A stretch of DNA of 22,718 nucleotides, from NCBI GenBank assembly GCA_002418465.1, contig DIEE01000272.1, forward strand, positions 11,496-34,213. Direction: 5' to 3'. Below the pieces are notes generated by a model. The model did not search any database. It was given only the letters and a program-made list of their open reading frames with translations, and was not told the DNA's origin. This DNA comes from Pseudomonas sp. UBA5782. Lineage in GTDB: Bacteria > Pseudomonadota > Gammaproteobacteria > Pseudomonadales > Pseudomonadaceae. This document shows positions 1 through 8,695 of the stretch, one piece after another. Positions within the stretch are counted from its first letter, which is position 1. The number at the start of each line of letters is the position of its first letter. Made by a program: the position numbers and the translations under genes.

Positions 1-32
1 CGCGGTGTGCAAAGCAGAGGGCGGGAGCGCAT
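1..32 (-). CDS. Possible first codons of a TonB-dependent receptor (partial)
   Basis: On the minus strand an ATG at 32-30 opens a frame that reads MRSRPLLCTP before the window ends. A weak Shine-Dalgarno sequence (AAAGG) lies about 7 bases upstream. The start is basic and then hydrophobic, as expected of a signal peptide. It lies directly downstream of a FecI/FecR pair, where the cognate outer-membrane TonB-dependent siderophore receptor is usually encoded. Only ten residues are visible, so the identity rests on gene order and not on homology. Confidence 0.35.
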   Translation of the reverse strand, partial: MRSRPLLCTP

Positions 33-44
33 GGCAGGACCTTT

Positions 45-90
45 GTTCTCGTTGAGAGGGCGGTGATTACCGCTAAAGCCAAGCGAGAAC
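45..90 (-). other. Nested stem-loop ahead of the putative receptor start
   Basis: Read on the minus strand, GTTCTCG (90-84) pairs perfectly with CGAGAAC (51-45). Inside it is a second hairpin, GCGGT-AATC-ACCGC (73-60). The outer stem ends just before the putative AAAGG ribosome binding site of the partial gene at 32. It lies in the gap between fecR and that gene. It could modulate translation of the receptor or protect the upstream mRNA. There is no T-tract, so it is not a standard terminator. Confidence 0.5.
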
Positions 91-135
91 GAAAAAGGGG
101 AACCGCCCGAACGATTATTTTTTTGCTGCCGCGAA

Positions 136-1074
136 TCAGGCCGGCTCCAGGCTCACCCACCACGGCAACCGGCGCTGCACGCGCACCGGCAGGGTGCTGG
201 CGAGGGCATCGAGCACACGCTCGGTGTCGGCCAGCGGGAAGGCGCCGACCACGCGCAGCCCGGCGATGCGCGGATCGCAGCCGAGGTAGCCGTGGCGGTA
301 GCGGCCCAATTCGGCGAGGAACGCGTCGAGGCGCATGTCGTCGGCCAGCAGCATGCCGCCGGACCAGGCCTGCCGCGCGCGTTGCAGCGGTCCGCTGGTG
401 ATCGCCCCATCGGGGGAAAACCGCCATTGCCGGCCGGCCGACAGCAGCGTCGCCGCCGACCCTGCGCCGCGCAGCATGAAGTCGCCGGCGTACAGGCTGA
501 GCTGGGTTTCACCGTCGAGCTGGCGCAGCGAAAAGTGCGCGCCCCGCTCGCTGCGCAGCACGCCCTCGGCACTGCGCAACAGCAACGGCCGGCGCTCCGT
601 CGGGGCGTCGACGAGGATCTCGCCGCGGTACAGCGCCAGGGTCCGCGCGGCATCGTCGAAAGCGATGTCCACCGCGCTGTCGGTGTTCAGCCACAGCTGC
701 GAGCCGTCGGCCAGGCGCAGGTCGCGAACTTCGCCAACCGCACTGCGCTGACTGGCGAACCAGCCGCGCGCGCTCAGGCGATCGCCTCCGAGCCAGGCCA
801 GCGCGCCACCGCCACAGAGCACACTCAGGGTCTTCAACGCCTGCCGGCGACCGCTGCGGCTGCCAAGCATACCGGCCGCCGCGCGACCACCAGGCTCGCC
901 GGAAAGACGCTGCAGCTGGCCACTGAGACGCTCCACCTTGCGCCAGGCGTGGGCGTGATCCGGTTGCGCCAGCCAGGCCTGCCAGGCCAACCGCTCGTCT
1001 TCGCGCACACGCCCTGAATGAAGCACGGCGAACCAGTCCGCCGCTTCCTGCAACACGCGGAAATCCTGGCTCAT
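136..1074 (-). CDS. fecR: FecR-family transmembrane regulator (anti-sigma factor)
   Basis: 312 residues. It is expected to span the inner membrane and relay the substrate-bound state of a TonB-dependent receptor to the ECF sigma factor encoded just upstream. The N-terminus has the cytoplasmic DUF4880-type segment (AADWFAVLHSG near residue 12, then WQAWLAQ and HAHAWRKVE). A single hydrophobic stretch at about residues 80-100 (TLSVLCGGGALAWLGG) is the membrane anchor. The periplasmic FecR domain follows (LADGSQLWLNTDSAVD, then YRGEILVDA), ending with an STN-like C-terminal part. The start at 1074 is chosen because its ATG overlaps the sigma-factor stop as TGATG. An in-frame ATG nine codons upstream lies inside the sigma gene. 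The pairing is certain, but the siderophore sensed cannot be told. Confidence 0.9.
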   Translation of the reverse strand: MSQDFRVLQEAADWFAVLHSGRVREDERLAWQAWLAQPDHAHAWRKVERLSGQLQRLSGEPGGRAAAGMLGSRSGRRQALKTLSVLCGGGALAWLGGDRLSARGWFASQRSAVGEVRDLRLADGSQLWLNTDSAVDIAFDDAARTLALYRGEILVDAPTERRPLLLRSAEGVLRSERGAHFSLRQLDGETQLSLYAGDFMLRGAGSAATLLSAGRQWRFSPDGAITSGPLQRARQAWSGGMLLADDMRLDAFLAELGRYRHGYLGCDPRIAGLRVVGAFPLADTERVLDALASTLPVRVQRRLPWWVSLEPA

Positions 1075-1589
1075 CAGGCGTCTTCCATCAGCGTCAGGCA
1101 CTGCAGCATCGCCTGCGCCATGTACTTCTTCACCATCCGTTCGGAGACGCCCAGCTCGTTGGCGATCTGCAGGTAGGTGAGGCCGTGCAGCTGGGAGAGC
1201 AGAAAGGCGCGGCGAACCTTTTCCGGCAGCCGCGCCAGCAGCGCATCCACCTGCAGCAGCGTCTCGACGATCAGCGCGCGGATTTCCGGCGAGGGCGCCA
1301 GTGTCTCCGGCTGCAGCGCCAGCGCGTCGAGATAGGCCTGCTCGATCTGCCGGCGCCGCCAGTGGTTGACCAGCAGGCTCTTGGCGATGGTGTGCAGGTA
1401 GGCGCGTGGCTCGCGGATGGCGGCAACGTCGTGGTCGCGGGCGAGCACGCGGAGGAAGGTGTCCTGGGCGAGGTCGGCGGCGTTATGCGCGCAACCGAGC
1501 TGGTGCCGCAACCAGCCCTGCAGCCAGCCGTGGTGATCGGCATAGAGCCGCTGCAGGTCGTTCGGCCTGACTATGCCTTCGCTGTTCAT
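1074..1589 (-). CDS. fecI: ECF sigma factor, FecI family (iron starvation)
   Basis: 171 residues, the usual length for FecI-type sigma factors. Region 2 is visible as DLAQDTFLRVLARD and YLHTIAKSLLVNHWRRR. Region 4, the helix-turn-helix that reads the -35 element, is LTYLQIANELGVSERMVKKYMAQAM near the C-terminus. It should direct RNA polymerase to the promoter of the adjacent TonB-dependent receptor gene when FecR signals that substrate is bound. The start ATG at 1589 follows a GGGGGA ribosome binding site. A Fur-box-like palindrome lies 27 bases upstream, which points to repression by Fur under iron sufficiency. It is translationally coupled to the downstream fecR. The generic family name is used because the specific orthologue (such as fiuI or foxI) cannot be settled without the receptor. 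Confidence 0.92.
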   Translation of the reverse strand: MNSEGIVRPNDLQRLYADHHGWLQGWLRHQLGCAHNAADLAQDTFLRVLARDHDVAAIREPRAYLHTIAKSLLVNHWRRRQIEQAYLDALALQPETLAPSPEIRALIVETLLQVDALLARLPEKVRRAFLLSQLHGLTYLQIANELGVSERMVKKYMAQAMLQCLTLMEDA

Positions 1590-1613
1590 GGAAATCCCCC
1601 GCCCATTTCGAGC

Positions 1614-1634
1614 AAATGATAATTAATATCATAA
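1614..1634 (-). promoter_or_regulatory. Probable Fur box upstream of the FecI-type sigma gene
   Basis: The AT-rich near-palindrome ATGATAATTAATATCAT (1616-1632) contains the repeated GATAAT-type hexamers of the Fur consensus and stands out in very GC-rich sequence. It lies in the 62-base gap between the end of cysQ and the start of fecI. That is where a Fur operator controlling an iron-starvation sigma factor is expected. It probably overlaps the sigma-gene promoter. Confidence 0.8.
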
Positions 1635-1651
1635 AGGGGTTCCAGCGGCGA

Positions 1652-2473
1652 TCAGTCCAGTCGTTGCGCCAGGCGCACCAGCTCGTCGCGCCAGTCCACT
1701 GCGCGCGGCAGGGCGAGGAAATACGGGTTGAGGTAGGAGGCGCGCGCCTCGTAGGTCAGCGTGGCGCCGTCGATGTCGAGCACTTCGCCGCCGGCGCCTT
1801 CGAGCACGCCCTGGGCCGCCGCGGTGTCCCACTGCGAGGTCGGCGCCAGGCGCGGGTAGCAATCCGCCGCACCCTCGGCGAGCAGGCAGAACTTCAGCGA
1901 GCTGCCGACGCTGGCCAGTTGCAGGTCGCCGAAGCGCTCGCTCAGCCCCTGCAGCAGGCGTTCCTGCGCCGGGCTGGAATGGCGGCGGCTGGCGACCACG
2001 GTGAAGCGTTCCGCCGGCTGCGCGCGCACGGCGATCGGCACAGGCACACCGTCGCGCTCCTGGAGAAACGCGCCATTGCCGGCGCCGCCGTAGTAGCAGC
2101 GCCCGGAACAGGGAATCCCGACCACGCCGAAGAGCACGCGGCCACGCTCGATCAGGGCGACGTTGACGGTGAATTCCTCGGAGCCAGAGATGAATTCCTT
2201 GGTGCCGTCCAGCGGGTCGACCAGCCACCAGCGCTGCCAGCTTTCACGCTCGGCAAGGGCGATCTCGCAGTCCTCCTCGGAGAGCACCGGAATCGACGGA
2301 TCGAACTTGCGCAGCCCGTCGGCCAGCACGCGATGGGCGGCGAGGTCGGCGGCGGTGACCGGCGAGGCGTCGGACTTTTCCCGTACCGCCAGGTCGCTGC
2401 GCCAGTAGGGCATGATCGCCGCGCCGGCGCGTTGCACCAGCTCGATCACCGCGGGCAGGAGAAGGCCGCTCAC
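1652..2473 (-). CDS. cysQ: 3'(2'),5'-bisphosphate nucleotidase CysQ
   Basis: 273 residues of the inositol-monophosphatase-like phosphatase family. CysQ removes the 3' phosphate of PAP, the by-product of sulfate assimilation, giving AMP. The metal-binding motifs are all present: SEEDCE around residue 67, DPLDGTKEF at 86-94 and SQWDTAAAQGVLEGAGG near the C-terminus. The length matches the family. The chosen start is a GTG at 2473 that overlaps the nudE stop (GTGA), giving MSGLLLPAVIELVQRAG as the N-terminus, typical of CysQ. The ribosome binding site is weak, so coupling to nudE is likely. It is the last gene of a nudE-cysQ pair. The open frame continues far upstream, but that part is an antisense shadow. 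Confidence 0.93.
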   Translation of the reverse strand: MSGLLLPAVIELVQRAGAAIMPYWRSDLAVREKSDASPVTAADLAAHRVLADGLRKFDPSIPVLSEEDCEIALAERESWQRWWLVDPLDGTKEFISGSEEFTVNVALIERGRVLFGVVGIPCSGRCYYGGAGNGAFLQERDGVPVPIAVRAQPAERFTVVASRRHSSPAQERLLQGLSERFGDLQLASVGSSLKFCLLAEGAADCYPRLAPTSQWDTAAAQGVLEGAGGEVLDIDGATLTYEARASYLNPYFLALPRAVDWRDELVRLAQRLD

Positions 2474-3036
2474 AGGACGAACTCGCCGCGCTGACCGAGC
2501 AGGTCGCGCGCCAGGTATAGCGCCGCCAGCGCGCGGCCCTCGCTGAACTGCGGGTGCTGCACCAGGCTCGACAGCTCGCGCAGGTTGACCTGGCTGACGC
2601 CCAGCGGCTCGGGCTCGTCGCCCGGCAGGCTTTCCGGATAGAGGTCGCGAGCCAGCACCACCTGGATCTTCTGGCTCATGTAGCCGGGCGACAGCGACAG
2701 CTCGGTGAGGTATTCCAGGCGCCGCGCGCCGAAGCCGGCCTCTTCCTTGAGTTCGCGCTCGGCGGCCACCAGCACGTCCTCGCCCGGCTCGATCAGGCCC
2801 TTGGGCAGCGACAGCTGGTAGTCGTCGGTGCCGGCGCAATATTCTTCCACCAGCAGCGCGTGGTCGCTGTCGGCCAGCGCCACGATCATCACCGCGCCGT
2901 AGCCCACGCCCTTGCTGGCGAGCCGTTCGTAGGTGCGCTCGACGCCGTTGGAGAAGCGCAATTGCAGCTCTTCGACGGAAAACAGGCGACTTTTGGCGAC
3001 GATCTCGCGGGCGAGCACGGTGGGTTTCTGACGCAT
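2470..3036 (-). CDS. nudE: ADP compounds hydrolase NudE (Nudix)
   Basis: 188 residues. It is a cytoplasmic Nudix hydrolase expected to cleave ADP-ribose, NADH and diadenosine polyphosphates. The full Nudix box runs from residue 80 to 102: G80, E86, R94-E95, E98-E99 and G101. It lies in the context LPKGLIEPGED followed by ERELKEEAGF. The downstream TELSLSPGYMSQKI segment fits NudE and ADP-ribose pyrophosphatase relatives. The start at 3036 has a clear AGGAG about 8 bases upstream. Its stop overlaps the GTG of cysQ, and it is divergent from yrfG. The nudE/yrfG/cysQ neighbourhood is, as I recall it, common in Pseudomonas. Confidence 0.94.
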   Translation of the reverse strand: MRQKPTVLAREIVAKSRLFSVEELQLRFSNGVERTYERLASKGVGYGAVMIVALADSDHALLVEEYCAGTDDYQLSLPKGLIEPGEDVLVAAERELKEEAGFGARRLEYLTELSLSPGYMSQKIQVVLARDLYPESLPGDEPEPLGVSQVNLRELSSLVQHPQFSEGRALAALYLARDLLGQRGEFVL

Positions 3037-3059
3037 GGGCTGACTCCTGGGCGCGAACG

Positions 3060-3070
3060 GGTATCATACC
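3060..3070. promoter_or_regulatory. Candidate -10 region shared by nudE and yrfG
   Basis: GGTATCATACC is an 11-base palindrome in the 100-base gap between the divergent nudE and yrfG genes. It offers a TATGAT-type -10 hexamer to the minus strand and TATCAT to the plus strand. No good -35 hexamer was found at the standard distance on either side, so the assignment is tentative. Confidence 0.35.
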
Positions 3071-3136
3071 GCGCCTTTCCCGATTATCCCCGTCGGAGAT
3101 TAACCACCCACCGCGACCGGCCGCGAGGACCCCGCG

Positions 3137-3811
3137 ATGACCACCCTGCCCTGGTCCGAAATCGATACCGTGCTGCTCGACATGGACGGCACGCTGCTCG
3201 ACCTGCACTTCGACAACCATTTCTGGATGGAACACCTGCCACGGCGCTATGCCGAGCACCACGGCGTGTCCGCCGAGCTGGCACGCGCGGAGCTGCTGCC
3301 GCTGTTCCGCGAACACGCCGGCACGCTGAACTGGTACTGCACGGATTTCTGGAGCCGCGAACTGGGTCTGTCGATCCGCGAGATCAAGCGCGAAGTGGCG
3401 CATCTGATCGCCCTGCGGCCGGATGCCGACACCTTCCTCGCCGCCCTGCGCCGCGCCGGCAAGCGCGTCGCGCTGATCACCAACGCGCACCGCGATTCGC
3501 TGTCGCTGAAGATGGAGAAGATCGCCCTGACGCCCTACTTCGACCGGCTGATCAGCTCCCACGACTACGGTTTCCCCAAGGAGGACCAGCAGTTCTGGTC
3601 TGCCCTGCAGCAGGACTTCGGCTTCGATCCGGCGCGCAGCCTGTTCATCGACGACAGCCTGCCGATCCTGCGCAGCGCGCGGCAGTTCGGTGTCGCCCAA
3701 CTGCTCGCCGTGCGCCAGCCGGACAGCCGCAGCCCGTTGCGCGACACCGAGGAATTCGCCGCCGTCGAGGATTATCGCCAGCTGCTGCCCGGCGCCGCGA
3801 CCGAGGCCTGA
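3137..3811 (+). CDS. yrfG: GMP/IMP nucleotidase YrfG, HAD superfamily
   Basis: 224 residues, matching YrfG. HAD motif I is DMDGTLLD, with the nucleophile D15 and the acid/base D17. The helical cap contains HFDNHFWMEHLPRRYAEHHG, characteristic of this subfamily. Motif II is the ITNAH segment, motif III is the lysine in GFPKEDQQFW, and motif IV is LFIDDS. The enzyme is known to dephosphorylate purine 5' mononucleotides such as GMP and IMP. A GAGG ribosome binding site lies 8 bases before the ATG. It is transcribed divergently from nudE and is followed after 3 bases by the LysR gene. The general HAD phosphatase call is certain; the substrate is taken from the family. Confidence 0.92.
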   Translation: MTTLPWSEIDTVLLDMDGTLLDLHFDNHFWMEHLPRRYAEHHGVSAELARAELLPLFREHAGTLNWYCTDFWSRELGLSIREIKREVAHLIALRPDADTFLAALRRAGKRVALITNAHRDSLSLKMEKIALTPYFDRLISSHDYGFPKEDQQFWSALQQDFGFDPARSLFIDDSLPILRSARQFGVAQLLAVRQPDSRSPLRDTEEFAAVEDYRQLLPGAATEA

Positions 3812-3814
3812 GCC

Positions 3815-4714
3815 ATGGACATCAAGCAGCTGCGTTTCCTCATCGCCCTCGACGAGCCCCGCCACTTCGGCCAGGCGGCGGCGCTCTGCCATATCACCCA
3901 GCCGACCCTGTCGATGCGCCTGCGCGGGCTTGAGGAGGAACTCGGCCTGGAGCTGGTGCGTCGCGGCCAGCGCTTCGAAGGCTTCACCGAGCCCGGCGAA
4001 CGCATCCTGGCCTGGGCACGCACCACGCTGGCGGCGGTGGACGGCCTGCAGGCCGAGGCCGCCGCCTGCCGCGGCAACCTGGTCGGCACCCTGCGCCTGG
4101 GCATGGTGCCGCTGTCCAGCTTCGACCCGCTGCCGCTGCTGCAACGCCTGCACCAGCGCCATCCGAGCCTGCGTTTCCAGCTCTCGGCGCTGAGTTCCGA
4201 GCAGATCCTCGAACAGCTGGCGAGCAATCGGCTGGACCTCGGCCTGTCCTACCTCGACGGGCTGGACGCGCGGCATTTCCACAGCCTGGCGCTGCTCGAG
4301 ACGCGCATGGGCCTGCTCTACGACCGCACCCATTTCGACTTCAGCGCCGGCCCGCTGACCTGGGACGCGCTGGCCGGACTGCCGATGGGGATGCTCTCCG
4401 GCGGCATGCATTTTCGCCAGTCGATCGACCACGCGTTCCGCTTGCGCGGCCTGAAAGTGCAGCCGTTGCTGGAGACCGACGCGGTGCACCAGTTGCTCCA
4501 GGCAGTGCGCGGCGGTCTATGCTGCGCGGTGATGCCGCTGGACAGCGGGCTCGCCGAACTGGTGGAGAACCTCAGCCTGCAGCCCATCGACGACGCCCAC
4601 ACGCTGGCGCCGCTGGGCCTGATCATGCGCCACAGCGAACCGCGTTCGGCGCTGGCCGAGGCCTGTTTCGCGCAGCTCGGCGAACTGCTGGCGGCGCAGA
4701 CGAAGGCGGATTGA
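3815..4714 (+). CDS. LysR-family transcriptional regulator
   Basis: 299 residues, the normal LysR length. The N-terminal winged helix-turn-helix is clear: LRFLIALDEPRHFGQAAALCHITQPTLSMRLRGLEEELG. The linker helix and a periplasmic-binding-protein-like effector domain follow, starting about residue 90 (GTLRLGMVPLSSFDPLPLL). Unusually, the position before the recognition region reads DEPRHFGQAAALCHITQPTL, close to OxyR-type HTHs, but no OxyR redox cysteines could be assigned. The gene starts 3 bases after yrfG with a GAGG ribosome binding site inside yrfG's end, so it may be co-transcribed. The exporter gene 60 bases downstream is a plausible target. The effector is unknown. Confidence 0.9.
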   Translation: MDIKQLRFLIALDEPRHFGQAAALCHITQPTLSMRLRGLEEELGLELVRRGQRFEGFTEPGERILAWARTTLAAVDGLQAEAAACRGNLVGTLRLGMVPLSSFDPLPLLQRLHQRHPSLRFQLSALSSEQILEQLASNRLDLGLSYLDGLDARHFHSLALLETRMGLLYDRTHFDFSAGPLTWDALAGLPMGMLSGGMHFRQSIDHAFRLRGLKVQPLLETDAVHQLLQAVRGGLCCAVMPLDSGLAELVENLSLQPIDDAHTLAPLGLIMRHSEPRSALAEACFAQLGELLAAQTKAD

Positions 4715-4774
4715 ACCGGTGAACTCCACGTCCGCACGCTATCCAAACAACAACGCTCCCTGATTCGGATCACC

Positions 4775-6193
4775 ATGCCGCTGCCTACCCTCGACGCCCG
4801 TACCGCCCGCCTGTTGCCGTGGATCGTCGCCATCGCCTTCTTCATGCAGACCCTCGACGGCACCATCCTCAACACCGCGCTGCCGGCGATGGCGGCCGAC
4901 CTCGCCGAAGACCCGTTGCGCATGCAGGGCGTGGTGATCGCCTACATGCTCACCGTGGCGCTGCTGATTCCGGCCTCCGGCTGGATCGCCGACCGCTTCG
5001 GCACGCGGCGGATATTCTTCGGCGCGATCCTGCTGTTCAGCGTCGGCTCGCTGCTCTGCGCGCTGTCGCAGAGCTTCACCCTGCTGGTCTGCTCGCGGGT
5101 GATCCAGGCGCTGGGCGGTGCGCTGATGATGCCGGTGGGGCGGCTGATCGTGCTGCGCGCCTATCCGCGCAGCGATCTGGTGCGGATCATGAGCTTCATC
5201 ACTCTGCCCGGCCTGGTCGGCCCGCTGATCGGCCCGACCCTCGGCGGCTGGCTGGTGGAATACGCCTCCTGGCACTGGATCTTCCTGATCAACCTGCCGG
5301 TCGGCGCGCTCGGCTGCTGGGCGGCGATGCGCTACATGCCCGATTTGCGCGGCGGCGAGCGCACGCGTTTCGACGGCATCGGCTTCGCCCTGTTCGGCGC
5401 GGCGATGGTGCTGATCACCATCGCCCTGGAGGGTCTCGGCGAGCTGAAACTGCCGCACGTGCGGGTGATGCTCCTGCTGCTCGGCGGCCTCGCCTGCCTG
5501 GCCGCCTACTGGCTGCGCGCGGGCAAGATCGACAAGCCGCTGTTCAGCCCCAGCCTGTTCGCCAACCGCAGCTTCGCCGTGGGCATCTTCGGCAACCTGT
5601 TCGCGCGCCTGGGCAGCGGCGCATTGCCGTTCCTCGTGCCGCTGCTGCTGCAGGTGGCGATGGGCTATTCGCCGGCCGAGGCGGGGATGAGCATGATCCC
5701 GCTGGCCGCCGCGGCGATGGCGATGAAGCCGCTGGCCAAGCCGCTGATCGATCGCCTCGGCTACCGCAACATCCTCACCGGCAACACGCTGCTGCTCGGC
5801 GCACTGATCGCCAGCCTGGCTCTGGCCGGCGAGGGCCTGCCCTACCCACTCCTGCTGGTGCAGCTGGCCCTCATCGGCGCGATCAACTCGCTGCAGTTCA
5901 CCGCGATGAACACCATCACCCTGATCGGCCTGCGCGACGAGGAAGCCAGCAGCGGCAACAGCCTGCTCTCCGTGGTGGTGCAACTGGCCATGAGCCTCGG
6001 CGTGGCCTCGGCCGCGGCGCTGCTCGGCGGCTTCACCCTCGACGACGGCGGCTCGGTGCTGCACGCCTTCCAGATGACCTTCCTGTGCATCGGCGGATTG
6101 TCGATGCTGGCTGCGTTCATCTTTCTCCAGCTCGACGACCGCGAAGGCCGCAGCAGCAAGGACATCGACAGCAAGATCGAGGTGGATGGCTGA
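4775..6193 (+). CDS. mdtD: MFS exporter of the DHA2 (14-helix) family, MdtD-like
   Basis: 472 residues, close in length and sequence to E. coli MdtD. It is an inner-membrane proton-driven drug:H+ antiporter candidate. Visible family signatures are LDGTILNTALPAMAADL in helix 1 and GWIADRFGTRR between helices 2 and 3 (MFS motif A). Further along are PVGRLIVLRAYPR, then LPGLVGPLIGPTLGGWLVEYASWHWIFLINLPVG spanning motif C and helix 6, and SSGNSLLSVVVQLAMSLG near the end. Many hydrophobic segments fit 14 helices. It follows the LysR gene on the same strand. The ribosome binding site before the ATG at 4775 is weak. The substrate cannot be told from sequence, and in E. coli MdtD's own contribution to drug export is doubtful. 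Confidence 0.9.
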   Translation: MPLPTLDARTARLLPWIVAIAFFMQTLDGTILNTALPAMAADLAEDPLRMQGVVIAYMLTVALLIPASGWIADRFGTRRIFFGAILLFSVGSLLCALSQSFTLLVCSRVIQALGGALMMPVGRLIVLRAYPRSDLVRIMSFITLPGLVGPLIGPTLGGWLVEYASWHWIFLINLPVGALGCWAAMRYMPDLRGGERTRFDGIGFALFGAAMVLITIALEGLGELKLPHVRVMLLLLGGLACLAAYWLRAGKIDKPLFSPSLFANRSFAVGIFGNLFARLGSGALPFLVPLLLQVAMGYSPAEAGMSMIPLAAAAMAMKPLAKPLIDRLGYRNILTGNTLLLGALIASLALAGEGLPYPLLLVQLALIGAINSLQFTAMNTITLIGLRDEEASSGNSLLSVVVQLAMSLGVASAAALLGGFTLDDGGSVLHAFQMTFLCIGGLSMLAAFIFLQLDDREGRSSKDIDSKIEVDG

Positions 6194-6205
6194 GCCCTCG
6201 GAGCA

Positions 6206-6223
6206 CGCCCGGACTGGCGGGCG
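6206..6223 (+). other. GC-rich hairpin after the exporter gene
   Basis: CGCCCG and CGGGCG form a 6-base-pair stem around a 6-base loop just after the exporter stop codon. No T-tract follows, so a role as an intrinsic terminator is uncertain. Confidence 0.3.
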
Positions 6224-6255
6224 CGCGGGTGCGAAGCCGCGGTCACCGCGCCTGT

Positions 6256-6261
6256 TACACT
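6256..6261 (+). promoter_or_regulatory. Candidate -10 hexamer for dbpA
   Basis: TACACT sits within CTGTTACACTGCGCG, a context resembling a sigma-70 -10 region, 32 bases upstream of the dbpA start codon. No matching -35 hexamer was recognised. Confidence 0.3.
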
Positions 6262-6293
6262 GCGCGACATTTCCGCACCCCCAGGCCGCTTCC

Positions 6294-7673
<1,380 letters not shown>

Positions 7674-7696
7674 GGCTCGCCCGGCGGGCGCTTTAA

Positions 7697-7712
7697 GGCG
7701 AACCCGTTCGCC
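7697..7712. repeat. Lone REP-like palindrome between convergent genes
   Basis: GGCGAACCCGTTCGCC forms a 7-base-pair stem with a CC loop. It has the same GGCGAAC..GTTCGCC core as the REP pair at 18259-18315 but lacks the GTAGGAG-type flank, so it looks like a degenerate solo REP. It lies between the convergent ends of dbpA and the solute-binding protein gene and could also help terminate either transcript. Confidence 0.6.
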
Positions 7713-7760
7713 AGCCAATGCCGCGCCAGGCGCGGAGCAGGCCCCTGAGCCCACGCCCGC

Positions 7761-8528
7761 TCAGCGCAACTGGTGGCGGTCGATCACCTGCTCGTAGGTG
7801 CCGTCCGCCTTCATCTCCTCGATCGCCCGGTTGAAGCCTTCGACGATCTGCGCGGCGTTCTCCAGGCTGCGCCGCACGAGGATGTGCAGGCCGTTCTCCG
7901 ACAGCGGCGGGGAGACGAACTCCAGCCCGGCGCGCAGGCTGCGCAGCGAGCGGCTGAAGTGGAAGCCGGCGGCGTACTCGTCCTCCACCGCGAGGTCGAC
8001 GCGGCCGGCGGCGAGCATGTTGGCGGCAACCTCGAAGCTGCGCACGTCGACCTTGTTCAGCCTGGCATCGGTATCGAACGCCGGGTCGTAGGCGTAATCG
8101 CGCACGATGGCGATGCGGTAGGGATAGAGGTCGTCGAGGCGGCGGTAGCCGATCTCTGCGCCCTTGCGCCTGATCAGGCGGATGCGGTTCGACAGGTAGG
8201 GCTCGGAGAACAGGCCGAAGCTGGCGCGCTCCTCGCTGTACCAGGCGCTGATGATGATGTCGTACTGGCTCTGCTGCAGCCCGCGGATCGCCCGCGCCCA
8301 GGGTACTTCCAGGTACTGGCTGTCGTAGCCGGCGCGCTTCAGCGCGGTGCTCACCAGGTCGGTGGCCAGCCCATCGTTGAGCAGACGGCTGTCGGTGTAC
8401 GGCGCCCAGGCGTTGGCCACCAGGCGCAGCGGGTCGGCCACCGCCTGGCTGGCGCACGACAGGCAGCCAAGAAACAGCAGGGCTGCGAGAACCCTGGAGG
8501 GCGACTGGTCCGTGAGGCGCTGCTTCAT
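7761..8528 (-). CDS. Periplasmic solute-binding protein, amino-acid ABC type (SBP_bac_3)
   Basis: 255 residues. The N-terminus MKQRLTDQSPSRVLAALLFL and the following GCLSCASQAVA form an export signal, with likely cleavage after AVA. The mature protein starts DPLRLVANAWAPYTD and carries the family hallmarks: GLATDLVSTALKRAGY, VPWARAIRGLQQSQYDIIIS, a hinge segment around DDLYPYRIAIVRDYAYD, and the closing FNRAIEEMKADGTYEQVID. The ATG at 8528 has GGGA about 10 bases upstream and starts a good signal peptide. The frame extends 39 codons upstream into non-signal sequence. No permease or ATPase gene is adjacent, so it is an orphan. It could also be a periplasmic sensor-type protein. The ligand is unknown. 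Confidence 0.88.
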   Translation of the reverse strand: MKQRLTDQSPSRVLAALLFLGCLSCASQAVADPLRLVANAWAPYTDSRLLNDGLATDLVSTALKRAGYDSQYLEVPWARAIRGLQQSQYDIIISAWYSEERASFGLFSEPYLSNRIRLIRRKGAEIGYRRLDDLYPYRIAIVRDYAYDPAFDTDARLNKVDVRSFEVAANMLAAGRVDLAVEDEYAAGFHFSRSLRSLRAGLEFVSPPLSENGLHILVRRSLENAAQIVEGFNRAIEEMKADGTYEQVIDRHQLR

Positions 8529-8695
8529 CGACACATGATCCCTGCTGGAACGACTTCGTGTTCGCGCGGACGACCGCGACCAAAACGTGGCAAGAAGCAG
8601 GCCACGCCGGACGGCATTCGGCGGCTGCGCGGCATCGGTTACCATGCGCGGCCGCCGGCACGCGTCCGGCCTGGCTTGTACGTGGAGATCGACGG

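Noticed and set aside
1652..4489. A 945-codon open frame on the minus strand.
   Set aside because: Only the last 273 codons (cysQ) have protein-family character. The upstream part runs antisense to yrfG and lysR and is open only because of high GC content.
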